Below are positions 1 through 8,685 of a stretch of DNA of 64,000 nt, in pieces. This DNA is from Stigmatella aurantiaca DW4/3-1. Lineage in GTDB: Bacteria; Myxococcota; Myxococcia; Myxococcales; Myxococcaceae. Position 1 is the stretch's first letter. Each line of letters opens with the position of its first letter. The notes beneath the pieces are model-generated. The model had not been told where the DNA came from. It saw nothing but the letters and a program-made list of their open reading frames with translations, and did not search any database. The DNA lies in the NCBI RefSeq assembly GCF_000165485.1, contig NC_014623.1:6094893-6158892 (forward strand), read 5' to 3'. The position numbers were made by a program, and so were the translations under genes.

Positions 1-481
1 CGACGAGGCTGCGCTGAACCATGGACTCCGCGCGCTTGCGCTGGCGGTGGCGAAGGATCTTCTCGTAGGCACCGTTCAGCTCGCGCATCTTCTCCACCGA
101 GCCGCCCCGGTCCGGGTGCCGCTCCAGCGCCAGCTCGCGGTAGCGCGTCCGCACCACCTCCGCCGAGTCCAGGGGCGACACGCCCAGCACGCGGTACGGA
201 TCCTGCTCTTCCAGCGCGTTGAGCCAGCGATCCAGCCGATCCTTCACCTCCAGGAAACGGGCATCCTCCGCGGAGGTGTCCTTCGCCGGATGGGTGCGCA
301 TCTTGGCATCCGAGCGGAAGATGTCCGTGTAGGTGCTGGAGACCCAGCGGTGACAGGAGCCGCAACGGAAGTACTTCACCCGCCGGCCACTTCCCTCATG
401 TAGGGTCATCCGAACGCCGCAGTGCGTGCACTCGACTTCGACGTTCTCCAGGGTCTGCCAACTCACCACCGCCGGATTCAT
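1..481 (-). CDS. J-domain protein with N-terminal zinc ribbon (partial, runs off window)
   Basis: The minus-strand frame opens with ATG at 481 and stays open to the window edge, giving 160 codons without a stop, so the C-terminus is missing. Two CxxC pairs (CTHC near residue 18 and CGSC near residue 40) form a likely zinc ribbon. A J-domain follows at about residues 95-150, with the diagnostic HPD tripeptide in the string LALERHPDRGG. J-domains stimulate Hsp70 (DnaK) ATPase; the ribbon may recruit a client. It lacks the G/F-rich linker and CR-type zinc centre of classical DnaJ, so it is a DnaJ-like co-chaperone of unknown client. It is transcribed away from the HEAT-repeat gene at 637. Confidence 0.85.
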   Translation of the reverse strand, partial: MNPAVVSWQTLENVEVECTHCGVRMTLHEGSGRRVKYFRCGSCHRWVSSTYTDIFRSDAKMRTHPAKDTSAEDARFLEVKDRLDRWLNALEEQDPYRVLGVSPLDSAEVVRTRYRELALERHPDRGGSVEKMRELNGAYEKILRHRQRKRAESMVQRSLV

Positions 482-636
482 GGCTGCTTCTCGCTCTCCT
501 GTGTGGGCGCAACACGCCTGTAGCACCCACAAGGTCTCATGAAAGAAGCACCCGTCAAGAATTTAACCGCCCGGCTGCCGTGACGGGGCAGCCAGTGGTG
601 GTAGAACCCCCAGGCCTCCTCGCTTTCGGGCCCGCC

Positions 637-1173
637 ATGCGTCACCTGTTGCTCGCCAGCCTCTTGCTCCCATCGCTGCCGGCGTTCGCCCAGGCAACCC
701 CCCCGGCCCCTTCGTCCCTCCAGGCCCCGGAAGAAACCCCTCCGGCCGCCTCGCGTGGCGGCGCGGTGAGCGAGGACACGGCCCTGCTGCGCGGATTGCT
801 CTGGGCCACCGAGCCCACGCCCGAGGAAATTCGCGCCATGGCCATCGAGGACCTGGCGCTCCTGGGCGATCCCCGGGCGCTCAACCCGCTCGCCTCGCTG
901 CTGTGGGATCCGAATCCCCGGGTCCAGGCCTCCGCCCTGCGGGCCGTGGCCCTCTTCCAACATCCCCGCGCCGAGGAAATCCTCACCCTCGTGGTGCGCC
1001 ACCCCCGCCTGCCGGATGCCCTGAAGATCCAGGCCCTGGACGGGCTGCTCTACCAGCGCACGGCCTCCGCGCGCGCCACCGTGGAGGCCGTCTCGAAGGA
1101 CCCCCGCCTCCCCTCTGCCCTCCAGTCCGCCGCGCTCGCCGTGGTGGCCCGGTGGGACAGCCCCCGGAAGTAG
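637..1173 (+). CDS. secreted HEAT-repeat protein
   Basis: This is a 178-aa protein with a signal peptide (MRHLLLASLLLPSLPAFA, probable cleavage after AFA) followed by a Pro/Ala-rich linker. Two or three HEAT-like helical repeats follow; one reads LGDPRALNPLASLLWDPN and another starts PRVQASALRAVALF. HEAT repeats form a scaffold for protein contacts, so the likely role is a periplasmic adaptor; no enzyme motif is visible. An in-frame ATG exists upstream at 580, but the one at 637 puts the signal peptide at the N-terminus and is preferred. It diverges from the J-domain gene; the 155-bp spacer should hold both promoters. Confidence 0.75.
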   Translation: MRHLLLASLLLPSLPAFAQATPPAPSSLQAPEETPPAASRGGAVSEDTALLRGLLWATEPTPEEIRAMAIEDLALLGDPRALNPLASLLWDPNPRVQASALRAVALFQHPRAEEILTLVVRHPRLPDALKIQALDGLLYQRTASARATVEAVSKDPRLPSALQSAALAVVARWDSPRK

Positions 1174-1197
1174 CCCTTCACGGCAGGGCGTGCCGTT

Positions 1198-1929
1198 TCA
1201 GGCCGCGGGGACACGCGTGGCGATCTCGCCGTCCACGGGAGCGTCCTCGATGCCCAGCCGACGCTCGAGTATCTGCTCCAGATAGAGGACGTGATCCTTC
1301 TCCGTGAGTCCGGTGAGCAGCTTCACCGCCCGGCCCGAGCGCTCCATCCCGATGAGCTCGTAGGTGAAGGTGTCTCGGCCCTTGTTCGAGGCGACGGTTT
1401 CTACGCCATAGAGCTGGGTAAATCGGCGGCCCAACACGTTCAGGTTGCCACGCCACGGCAGAGGGCCATGGCGGATGGTGAGCCGGTCGCGGCTGACTTC
1501 GATCTTCGTCCGGTTCACCAGCCCCGCCAGCGTGTAGTAGCTGAGCCCCACCCCGACGGCGACGTGCGCAACGGGGAAGAGCACCGCGATGAGCGGCGTG
1601 TTCTCCGCCGAAAGCGCGATGCCGTACCAGGTGAAGAGGAAGCTGTCCCACGCGATACAGAAAAAGATCAGGAAGACGTGGCCGAAGGTGAACCAACGCC
1701 AGGAGACGCACGTCCGCGTGCCGTCATCGTCGACCCGGAACTTTGGAGGGAGCGGAGCCTTGGCTCGGACGAGCCTGGGCTTGTCCTGCGCCGGTACCGT
1801 GAGCCCCCGCGCCTTGCGTCCGGACAGATCATAGACCGCGTTGCACGCGTGACACTTGGCCACGGCGATATCCAGCCGGACATCCTCCGGTCTCAAGGGG
1901 GCGCGGCAGACTTCACAAGCAAGCTGCAT
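1198..1929 (-). CDS. zinc-ribbon membrane protein, unknown function
   Basis: This 243-aa protein starts with four cysteines spaced as a zinc ribbon (C5, C8, C26, C29). Two hydrophobic segments follow at about residues 80-106 and 111-138, separated by only a few residues, so they form a hairpin in the inner membrane. The cytoplasmic C-terminal 100 residues (starting KIEVSRDRLTIRHGPLPW) resemble the beta-rich pattern of bacterial PH-like domains, but this is only a resemblance. No catalytic motif is seen. It converges with the HEAT gene, whose stop lies 24 bp away. Confidence 0.7.
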   Translation of the reverse strand: MQLACEVCRAPLRPEDVRLDIAVAKCHACNAVYDLSGRKARGLTVPAQDKPRLVRAKAPLPPKFRVDDDGTRTCVSWRWFTFGHVFLIFFCIAWDSFLFTWYGIALSAENTPLIAVLFPVAHVAVGVGLSYYTLAGLVNRTKIEVSRDRLTIRHGPLPWRGNLNVLGRRFTQLYGVETVASNKGRDTFTYELIGMERSGRAVKLLTGLTEKDHVLYLEQILERRLGIEDAPVDGEIATRVPAA

Positions 1930-2114
1930 GGTCCGGGGACTCCAAGTGAGCGCTCCCGGAGTCTACAGTGTCTTGCCTACCGAGCCAGGCACCACGCGCA
2001 ACACAAGCACACGTCTCCCACGGTCTGGCTGAGAAGAAGGCAAGAGTTTTTTTCAGGTCTTCCTTGGTGTAGCCTGATTAAAAGATTTCCCAGCTTGCCC
2101 GAGGAGCCTTGAAG

Positions 2115-2711
2115 ATGCGCCGGTATCAACTGAAATCCTTGCTGAGTCCTTTGTTCGCCGGATTTCTTGGAATGGCCTGTGGCGGCACCGAGGAATCTCC
2201 GCCCAGCCCCTCTTCACCGGCCCTCGGCGTCCAAGAGTCCGAGCTGTGCTCTGCCGTCAGCGTCACCACACTGACCCTGGCGGGGGCGAGCACCTATCAA
2301 GGCGAGCTGGCCGGAAATGGAACCTGGGCGGTATCCACTTTCTCCAACGCAGTCCGGCTGGAGTACTACCTGGACGGAGTCATGTTTGCCTACGAGGATC
2401 GGCCGGGACACTCCGGCCTCTTCTATTTCAGCCGGAACGGTGTCTCCTGCGATGTCCTGCACTCCCTCCAGGTGAAGGCGTTCCCCATGATCATCGACAG
2501 CAATGGCGTCCGCACCACGTGCCTGACGGGTGGCAAGACGGTGGTGAAGAATGACTTGGGCGAGACATGCTCCGGCAACCTGCCGTGTGATCAGTGCCAC
2601 ATCAGGGGCTCCTTCACGGGGCACTCCGCGCAGGAGGCCGCCGGGCATTGCCCTCAAAGTGCCCTGGACGGTCCGAGCATGATGAAGCTGCTGGAGCGCG
2701 TCAGGCACTGA
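2115..2711 (+). CDS. small putative lipoprotein, unknown function
   Basis: The N-terminus has basic residues, a hydrophobic stretch and a cysteine (LSPLFAGFLGMACGG), which fits a lipoprotein signal with a slightly atypical lipobox. The mature part is about 175 aa and beta-rich in appearance. A cysteine cluster lies near the C-terminus (LPCDQCHIRG, then GHC), which could form disulfides or bind a metal; the CxxCH string formally matches a haem c site. An in-frame TTG at 2109 exists, but GAGGAG at 2101-2106 sits 8 bp before ATG 2115 and decides the start. The family is not recognised. Confidence 0.65.
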   Translation: MRRYQLKSLLSPLFAGFLGMACGGTEESPPSPSSPALGVQESELCSAVSVTTLTLAGASTYQGELAGNGTWAVSTFSNAVRLEYYLDGVMFAYEDRPGHSGLFYFSRNGVSCDVLHSLQVKAFPMIIDSNGVRTTCLTGGKTVVKNDLGETCSGNLPCDQCHIRGSFTGHSAQEAAGHCPQSALDGPSMMKLLERVRH

Positions 2712-2748
2712 AGCCCTGGGCCAAGCCGCTCTCTGCCAGCGCGGCTCC

Positions 2749-2765
2749 GAGGGCCGGAAGCCCTC
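2749..2765. terminator. short hairpin between convergent genes
   Basis: A 6-bp GC stem (GAGGGC/GCCCTC, extendable by one pair) with a CGGAA loop lies between the convergent stops at 2711 and 2788. There is no T-run, so it may be only a weak or Rho-assisted terminator usable from both sides. Confidence 0.3.
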
Positions 2766-2787
2766 GAAGCCAGCTGGGCCGCCGGGG

Positions 2788-5595
2788 TTAGTAGACCAGC
2801 ACCTCGACGTTATCCAGGCCCCACGTCTCCCCCTTCAGCCCGTAGGCAAAGAAGTTCAGCTTCAGATCCGCGCTCTTGTGCGAGAGCGTGAACTTCAGCC
2901 GGTAGAGCGAGTCGCCTTTGGAGTAGCCCAGCGAGTCGATGGCATCGGCCCCCGTTCCCGGCAAGCTGCCCCGAGAAGGATACGACTGCTTGCTGTCCGT
3001 GTTCGAAAAGGTCGTGTCCAGCAGGGCTTTGCCATCGGCGGCCACGCCCCAGGAGTGCGGTCCGGCCGAACCATCGCCGTCCCACGTCCCAGCCAGGATC
3101 AGATCGAAGCTCACGACGACGGTGCTGTGCGCGGGCAGCTTGGTCAGGGCCAGATCGACGGTGTTGTTGCCAAACTCCCCGAGGAAGAACTTGTCGCCGG
3201 AAGGAGACTTGCCCCAGCGCCACTCGCTCCACTCGCGCCGCGGCTCTTCGCTCTGGAAGTTGGCGAAGTACACCCGCTTCCCGCCCTGCTCCTGGGACGG
3301 AAGATCGCCCCCCCGCTGGGTGAGGATCTGCCCCTCGAGCAGGGCAGCCGTCAGGGCAAAATCCTTCACCCCCGTCAACCCGACATCCAGAACGCACCGA
3401 TCGAAGAAGGCGGCGGTCTTGACCTTGCGCTCACGGCACGTGGCCAGCCCCAGTTCCAGCTGGGCGGGGGTCAGATCGGCCACGGAGATGGGCGACCAGG
3501 GGAAGTTCACGTCCGTGAACGTCCAGGTGTCCTCGTTCTGCCCGTAGTCGAACAGGGACTCCTCCTTCTTGATGCGCCAGCTCGCCGCCATGCTCGAGGA
3601 ACTCGTGTACAGCTGCGCGAAGGTCAGCGGCTGCGCGAGCACCGCTCCGGTGCGAAGGGCGAGATCATCGTTGGTCTTCCCGTTGTAGTTGCCGAGCAGT
3701 CCGCGAAGGGTCCCCTGACGCGAGGTCGGCAGCGCGAAGTTGGCGTCGATGTACCCGTTGTTCAGGGTGACGATCAGCCGGTCGTGGCCTGGGTAGTAGA
3801 CGATGTAGGACGATGCATCCTTGCGGCGCAGGCGCCCCCCTCCAGGCAGGGGGACCGTGTTGCCCACGGCCAAGGAAACGGCGGCGCCGTTGACCTTCAC
3901 CGGCGGGTTGGTGCCCAAGTAGAACCCCACGCGGCTGGAGCCCACCAGGGTCGCCAACGCCGTCATCACGCTGACGTCATTGCTCCCGTTCCAGGGGCGC
4001 ATCCGTGCCTGGACCGTGAGGGGGGTCCCCCGAATGCTCTCGACGAGGATGAACTCGCCGACGCCCTGGAAGTCATAGGCCAACCCGTCGAAGGTGCCCA
4101 GGTGCGGGTCACCCCAGCCGTAGGAGATGCCGCACTCACCCGGGGTGTTGACCTGGCAGCCATCCTTGTACTGCAGCAGCAGGACATCCTTCTCTCCCGT
4201 GTTCATCGTCGTCGGGTTGGTGAACTCCCCTTCCGTGAAGCCCGCGATGTAGACACGGTCGTTGATGTCGGCGGCGATGCCATTGCCGCTCTCCATCACC
4301 TTGGTGGGGTCCAGCGCATTGACCGAGCCGAGCTGCCGCGTCACGAGCTTCGTGCCCGCCGCGTCGTACTTCACCATGAAGATGTTGTCGCTGTCCGCGG
4401 ACGTATTGGTGTCGAGATCGTAGTTGGTGCGGCCCGTGATGTAGACGTTGGCACCACCGTCGGAGGCGATGGCCTGCGCCATGTCATTGCCCGCGCTGCC
4501 CATCTGCCTCGACCACACCTTCGTGCCGTCCGCGGCGAACTTCACCACGATGGCGTCGAGCCCCCCCGCGTAGGGCTGCCCGTCGAAGGAGGCCCCGGTG
4601 TATCCCACGACGTACACATCGACGGTATTGTCGAGCCGGCGCGAGGTCGCCACCCCATAGATGGAGTCCGCCTGGCTCGTGCCCATCTGCTTGACCCACG
4701 AGAGGGTTCCCGCGGAGTTGTACTTGGCCAGGAACAGATCCGCGTTCCCCGCGTTCGGTCCGCCCAGATTTCCATCGGTGTGCCCCGCGACGTAGACGTT
4801 GTCGTTGGCATCCGTGGCCACACCCCGCACCTGCTCGATGTTGGGCGTCCCCAGCTGCCGAGTCCACTGCCAGGTCCCCGCGGAGTTGTACTTGGTCAGG
4901 AACATGTCGAAGCCACCGGCATTCGCCTGGCCGTGGATGGAGCCCATGGTATGGCCCGCGACATAGATGGCGCCGTTCTTATCGGTCGTCACTGCCATGA
5001 CCAGGTCCGTGGCCGTCGAGCCAAACTGGCGCGACCAGACGGTGCTCCCGGTGCCCGGATCCACTCGCAGCAGGACCGCGTCCATTACCCCTTGGTTGGC
5101 CCCCCCAAAGGCACCGGCGGTATAACCCGCAAGGTAGACCTGATGCGGCGTGGTCCCCATGTACGTGGCAACGCCCATTCCATAGTCCTGGGCGTTCGTA
5201 CCGTATTGCTTGGACCAGAGCTTGGCCCCCGCCGCGTTGTGCTTGACGATGATGAAGTCGTTCTGGCCGAGCGCGGTGTTGCCGTCGAAGGCGCTGTTGG
5301 CATGGCCCACCGTGTAGGAGCCCTCATCCGTCACCGCGACGGCTTGGCCCTGATCCTGGGCCTCGGTCCCAATCTGCTGGAGCCAGTTCAGGGTATCCCC
5401 AATGCCCGTGGGCACCATCTGGGTCGAAACGCCAGAGGACGAGACCAAAGGTGGCGGGGTGGCCGACGCGAGTGAAACGCCTTCGGGCTGCAGGACCCGA
5501 AGCGGGTGTTCCTCCGGGAGGGGGTCATTCCCGGCGGCGCCCGCGGACGTACCAACGGTGACACAGACACACAACAACCAATCCAATGCACGCAT
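2788..5595 (-). CDS. secreted SBBP beta-propeller / von Willebrand D domain protein
   Basis: This 935-aa protein has a signal peptide (MRALDWLLCVCVTVGTSAGA). Residues about 60-480 contain at least six repeats with the pattern VYVAGHT...FLTKYNSAGT..W.RQ.GT, the signature of SBBP propeller repeats. Residues about 490-650 form a von Willebrand factor type D domain: GWGDPHLGTFDGLAYDFQG opens it and GLLGNYNGKTNDDL closes it. The remaining 280 residues look like a beta-sandwich ending in DNVEVLVY. Both modules mediate adhesion or multimerisation, so a cell-surface or matrix role is likely. GAGGAG lies 7 bp before ATG 5595 and only 1 bp before the alternative ATG 5601, so the shorter start is preferred. 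Confidence 0.85.
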   Translation of the reverse strand: MRALDWLLCVCVTVGTSAGAAGNDPLPEEHPLRVLQPEGVSLASATPPPLVSSSGVSTQMVPTGIGDTLNWLQQIGTEAQDQGQAVAVTDEGSYTVGHANSAFDGNTALGQNDFIIVKHNAAGAKLWSKQYGTNAQDYGMGVATYMGTTPHQVYLAGYTAGAFGGANQGVMDAVLLRVDPGTGSTVWSRQFGSTATDLVMAVTTDKNGAIYVAGHTMGSIHGQANAGGFDMFLTKYNSAGTWQWTRQLGTPNIEQVRGVATDANDNVYVAGHTDGNLGGPNAGNADLFLAKYNSAGTLSWVKQMGTSQADSIYGVATSRRLDNTVDVYVVGYTGASFDGQPYAGGLDAIVVKFAADGTKVWSRQMGSAGNDMAQAIASDGGANVYITGRTNYDLDTNTSADSDNIFMVKYDAAGTKLVTRQLGSVNALDPTKVMESGNGIAADINDRVYIAGFTEGEFTNPTTMNTGEKDVLLLQYKDGCQVNTPGECGISYGWGDPHLGTFDGLAYDFQGVGEFILVESIRGTPLTVQARMRPWNGSNDVSVMTALATLVGSSRVGFYLGTNPPVKVNGAAVSLAVGNTVPLPGGGRLRRKDASSYIVYYPGHDRLIVTLNNGYIDANFALPTSRQGTLRGLLGNYNGKTNDDLALRTGAVLAQPLTFAQLYTSSSSMAASWRIKKEESLFDYGQNEDTWTFTDVNFPWSPISVADLTPAQLELGLATCRERKVKTAAFFDRCVLDVGLTGVKDFALTAALLEGQILTQRGGDLPSQEQGGKRVYFANFQSEEPRREWSEWRWGKSPSGDKFFLGEFGNNTVDLALTKLPAHSTVVVSFDLILAGTWDGDGSAGPHSWGVAADGKALLDTTFSNTDSKQSYPSRGSLPGTGADAIDSLGYSKGDSLYRLKFTLSHKSADLKLNFFAYGLKGETWGLDNVEVLVY

Positions 5596-5601
5596 CTTCA
5601 T

Positions 5602-5886
5602 GCTCCTCTCCGAATCAACATGGCTTGCACCTCCCTCAACGCCTGAGGGAGTCAGTCTTGTCAGAGGGTCGAAGCACGAACGGATTGAGGCGCTTCGGGG
5701 GGGTACACCTGTTGGAGGATTTCAATGCTCCGGGACGCCCAGTTCACCTGGGCTTCCCTTCACGAGCGCACCACCAGGCCACCCCACGACAGGACTTTAG
5801 TTTTACTGGCTTGAAAGATATTTCTAGATTCAAATGAATCATTATGCAAGCAGGTTAAAAAAATACGGAGAAATGTAGCAGGTTGA
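5602..5886. promoter_or_regulatory. AT-rich intergenic region with a palindrome
   Basis: This stretch has no convincing gene. Its part nearest the protease gene (about 5800-5880) is unusually AT-rich for the window. It carries a perfect 6+2+6 inverted repeat, GATTCA-AA-TGAATC, at 5827-5840, about 230 bp upstream of the SBBP/vWD start. It should contain that gene's promoter and possibly an operator; no clear -35/-10 pair stands out. Confidence 0.35.
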
Positions 5887-5928
5887 GAAAATGAAACGGG
5901 GGCCCTGGCTCACTTGCCAGGACCCCCG
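5887..5928 (-). terminator. Rho-independent terminator of the subtilisin-like gene
   Basis: A strong hairpin (arms 5897-5909 and 5916-5928, 13 positions with one C-A mismatch, loop TCACTT) lies 22 bp beyond the protease stop. On the minus strand it is followed by TTTCATTTTC, so it acts as an intrinsic terminator for the protease transcript. Confidence 0.8.
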
Positions 5929-5950
5929 CCGAGTTCAACCGCGATTCTTT

Positions 5951-7120
5951 TTACAGAGCGCCCTTGTAGAGCAGCAGGTTGGGCGTGCCCGCGGGGTTGC
6001 CCGTGATGACGTTCGGGGTGGCATTGGACTTGATCCACTGATCGATGTTGGCCGAGGAGTCATCCCCGAAGTTGCCCTTGTAGAGCGCCGCCACGCCCGC
6101 GATATGCGGGGAGGCCATCGAGGTGCCGCTGATGGTGTTGGTGCCGCCGTTGAGCCACGCCGACGTGATGCCCGAGCCGGGGGCGTACACATCGATGCAG
6201 GGCCCGAAGTTGGAGTAGTAAGCGCGCGCGTCGTTGCTCTCCGAGGCAGCCGCCGTGGTGGCGGCGGCCGCGCTGGCCGGCGAGTAATTGCAGGCATCCG
6301 CGTTGCTGTTGCCCGCGGCCACCGCGACGAAGATGCCCGAGTTGGCCAGGCTGTTCACCGCGTCGTTCACCGCCTGAGAGAACCCGCCGCCCAGGCTCAT
6401 GTTGGCCACGGCAGGCTTGGTGCCGTTGGTCCGCACCCAGTCCACGCCCGCGATGACGCCCGCGTAGGAGCCCGAGCCGCTGCAGCCCAGCACCTTCACG
6501 CCGTAGAGGAATACGCCCTTGGCGACGCCCCAGGTGGTGCCGCCGATGGTGCCCGCCACGTGGGTGCCGTGACCATTGCAGTCATTGGGGTTTCCATCCC
6601 CCGTGGAATTGAACACGCTCGCCGCACGCCCGTTGAAGTCAGGGTGGGTCGGCGTGACGCCCGTGTCGATAATATAGGCGCTCACCCCGAAGGCGGGCTG
6701 GCCATAGGCATAGGTGGTGCTCAGCGGCAGGGCGCGCTGGTCAATGCGATCCAGGCCCCACGTCGCGCCTCGCTGGGTGACGTCAGCGTGCACCACCTGG
6801 TCTTGCTCGACGAACGCGACGGCGGGATCGCGGCGCACCGCATCGAGTTGCTCCTTGGTCAGCGACGCCGCGAAGCCGTTGATCACCTGATAGGTGTGCA
6901 TCGGCGCGATGCTGGCGGACGCCAGCGTGGCCTGCAGGGCAGCGCCCTTCTTCATCACGACGATGTACTGCTCCGGAATGCCCTTGCCCAGAGGGGCCAT
7001 CTGCAGCGGGGCCTCGGTCTGTCCCAGCCCGGCCAGCTCCTGGCCATCCATCTCGTTACCTCCGCAGGCGGAGAGAGCGAGCGCAGAACCAATAAACACC
7101 ACCTGACGCATTGCACGCAT
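5951..7120 (-). CDS. subtilisin-family (S8) serine protease, lipoprotein or secreted
   Basis: This 389-aa preproprotein starts with a signal ending in ALSAC, a good lipobox. Residues about 45-115 form an inhibitor I9-type propeptide (QYIVVMKK ... VAFVEQDQVVH). The catalytic triad of the S8A (proteinase K-like) family is intact: Asp in IIDTGV (near 151), His in NGHGTHVAGT (near 185) and Ser in GTSMASPHIAG (near 333). It probably degrades extracellular protein during predation or nutrient release. GGAAGGAAG precedes ATG 7120; longer frames starting further upstream would bury the signal. It has its own terminator and lies alone between two AT-rich spacers. Confidence 0.92.
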   Translation of the reverse strand: MRAMRQVVFIGSALALSACGGNEMDGQELAGLGQTEAPLQMAPLGKGIPEQYIVVMKKGAALQATLASASIAPMHTYQVINGFAASLTKEQLDAVRRDPAVAFVEQDQVVHADVTQRGATWGLDRIDQRALPLSTTYAYGQPAFGVSAYIIDTGVTPTHPDFNGRAASVFNSTGDGNPNDCNGHGTHVAGTIGGTTWGVAKGVFLYGVKVLGCSGSGSYAGVIAGVDWVRTNGTKPAVANMSLGGGFSQAVNDAVNSLANSGIFVAVAAGNSNADACNYSPASAAAATTAAASESNDARAYYSNFGPCIDVYAPGSGITSAWLNGGTNTISGTSMASPHIAGVAALYKGNFGDDSSANIDQWIKSNATPNVITGNPAGTPNLLLYKGAL

Positions 7121-7269
7121 GGGTCTTCCTTCCAAAAGTCTCTGAGTGGGAGAAGCAAACGAATATATACGAAAATCTACATTTCGCCACAAGCAGGTTT
7201 AGCCGGCTTATGCGAACTAAATAGCCAGCCTGGGAGCCCCAGCGATTTAAATGATTCGAGTATCGAGTC

Positions 7270-8544
7270 TTAATAACGAACGGGCTGGGAGGCAGGAGCC
7301 TCCTCTTCCGCGAGGCACGGCACGGGAATGGGGCAGGCCATGTTGGCGGGACACACCGCCTGCTGCAGACAGCTGGGAGGCTCTGGCGGCATCTCGACGT
7401 AGTTCGCGGAGAGCGTCACACCGGAGAACCTGCTCCAAGCCCGGACCATGACGTAATAAGTCCCGGCGCTGGGATAAGAGAACGTACAGGTCTCGGTACT
7501 GCCCCCGGTGTAGGGGCGGCAGTTGTACTCGGTCAGGGTGGGCGCGGCACCATAGCGGACGTAAAGATCCGCGTCTCCCGTCCCCCCCGAGAGACTGAAT
7601 GTCGCGCTGGAGACATTTCCGGGAACATAGAAGGTGTACAACTTCTCGGTCCCTAAGCCCGCATAGAGGTTGGAAACAGGGCTGTAACGCGCAAGCGCAT
7701 TCCAGCGCGCCGTCACCGAGAGGTTGGAGTAGCCCACAACGCCCTTCACCAGCACGTAGTAGGTGCCCTCGGCAGCCGCGACGTAGCACGAGTCATAGTT
7801 GCCGCTGGAGCGCGAGGCGCAATCATAGGAGGCCTCCGTCGGCACGGCGCCCCGCTTGATGTACAGATCCGCGTTCCCCGTCCCCCCACTCAGGGCGATG
7901 GACAGCCCCACCGAGCCCTCGGGGATGGCCACCGTGAAGTGCTTCTCGCCCCCGGCGCTGTGGGTCAGCCCGGAAACCGGAACCCCATTGGAGAGGGCCG
8001 CGGAGGTCGAGTTGCAGTACATGTTCACGTAGAACGTCGGCGCCGCGTTGTACCCGCTCCGATCCGTGTAAAGGTTGCAGTCCTTGAGCTGAGGATGGGG
8101 GTAGAGCTGGCTGCCCGCGCCGGGCGTAGGCGTCGTTCCAAAGAGCGGGTAGTACGGATTGGGCCGCCTGTGCGTCGAGGTCCACTGGTAGAAGCCATAG
8201 GCGTCCAGCACCTGAGAGGAAGGCATGCCGGCGAAGAGCGCATATGCGTAGGTTCCGTTGATCTCAAAGTTCGAGATGTCGCCGTGGAAGGCGTTCTGAC
8301 CGGAGGGGTTGGTCAGCGGGTCCACCTCCTGGTAGTCGATCATCGGATTGGCGCCGTCGGTGACAGCAAACCCCTGCACGGTGGCCAGCTTGTTCAGCGC
8401 GCACCGCCGCGCCCACTCGACCCGGTTTGCCGCATCCGCCTGGCTGATGGCATCCATGCCGCATTGCCCGAACTGCGCCTGGGCCTCCACGGGAACGAAG
8501 ACACATCCAGCCAGCGCAACCACGGTGCGAAGCGTGCTCCACAT
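7270..8544 (-). CDS. secreted protein: paralogous N-terminal module plus two PPC domains
   Basis: A signal peptide (ending VPVEAQA) is followed by a module of about 160 residues that matches the two Hint proteins at 12271 and 17453. Shared landmarks are VEWARRCAL, FEIN, a GFYQW-like motif, PYYPLFGT and FYVNMYC. After it come two bacterial pre-peptidase C-terminal (PPC) domains at about residues 190-285 and 290-385, each with GGTGNADLYI / GGTGDADLYV and GTYYVLV / GTYYVMV. PPC domains usually trail secreted proteases and bind substrate or polymer. No protease domain is visible, so the first module may itself be an uncharacterised effector or binding unit. Confidence 0.8.
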   Translation of the reverse strand: MWSTLRTVVALAGCVFVPVEAQAQFGQCGMDAISQADAANRVEWARRCALNKLATVQGFAVTDGANPMIDYQEVDPLTNPSGQNAFHGDISNFEINGTYAYALFAGMPSSQVLDAYGFYQWTSTHRRPNPYYPLFGTTPTPGAGSQLYPHPQLKDCNLYTDRSGYNAAPTFYVNMYCNSTSAALSNGVPVSGLTHSAGGEKHFTVAIPEGSVGLSIALSGGTGNADLYIKRGAVPTEASYDCASRSSGNYDSCYVAAAEGTYYVLVKGVVGYSNLSVTARWNALARYSPVSNLYAGLGTEKLYTFYVPGNVSSATFSLSGGTGDADLYVRYGAAPTLTEYNCRPYTGGSTETCTFSYPSAGTYYVMVRAWSRFSGVTLSANYVEMPPEPPSCLQQAVCPANMACPIPVPCLAEEEAPASQPVRY

Positions 8545-8624
8545 ACCGGTCTTTCCTCTCAGGAGATTCGACAGACCTGGAATTCTACCATAAGACGAAA
8601 GTCAAGAACAGGATTTCAGCCATT

Positions 8625-8640
8625 TATAATTTAGTATAAT
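8625..8640 (+). promoter_or_regulatory. two TATAAT -10-like hexamers
   Basis: Perfect TATAAT hexamers occur at 8625-8630 and 8635-8640 in an AT-rich patch of the divergent spacer before the HEAT gene at 8686. No good TTGACA box lies 16-18 bp upstream of either one, so this is only a candidate promoter. Confidence 0.35.
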
Positions 8641-8685
8641 GGTTTTCCTTGATTCATCTGAGGCAGGAGGCGTATCCGGAAGCCC

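Noticed and set aside
2878-5475. Long plus-strand frame antisense to the SBBP/vWD gene
   Set aside because: It is a shadow of GC-rich codon use; its translation is Arg/Val/His-rich with no motif and no start signal.
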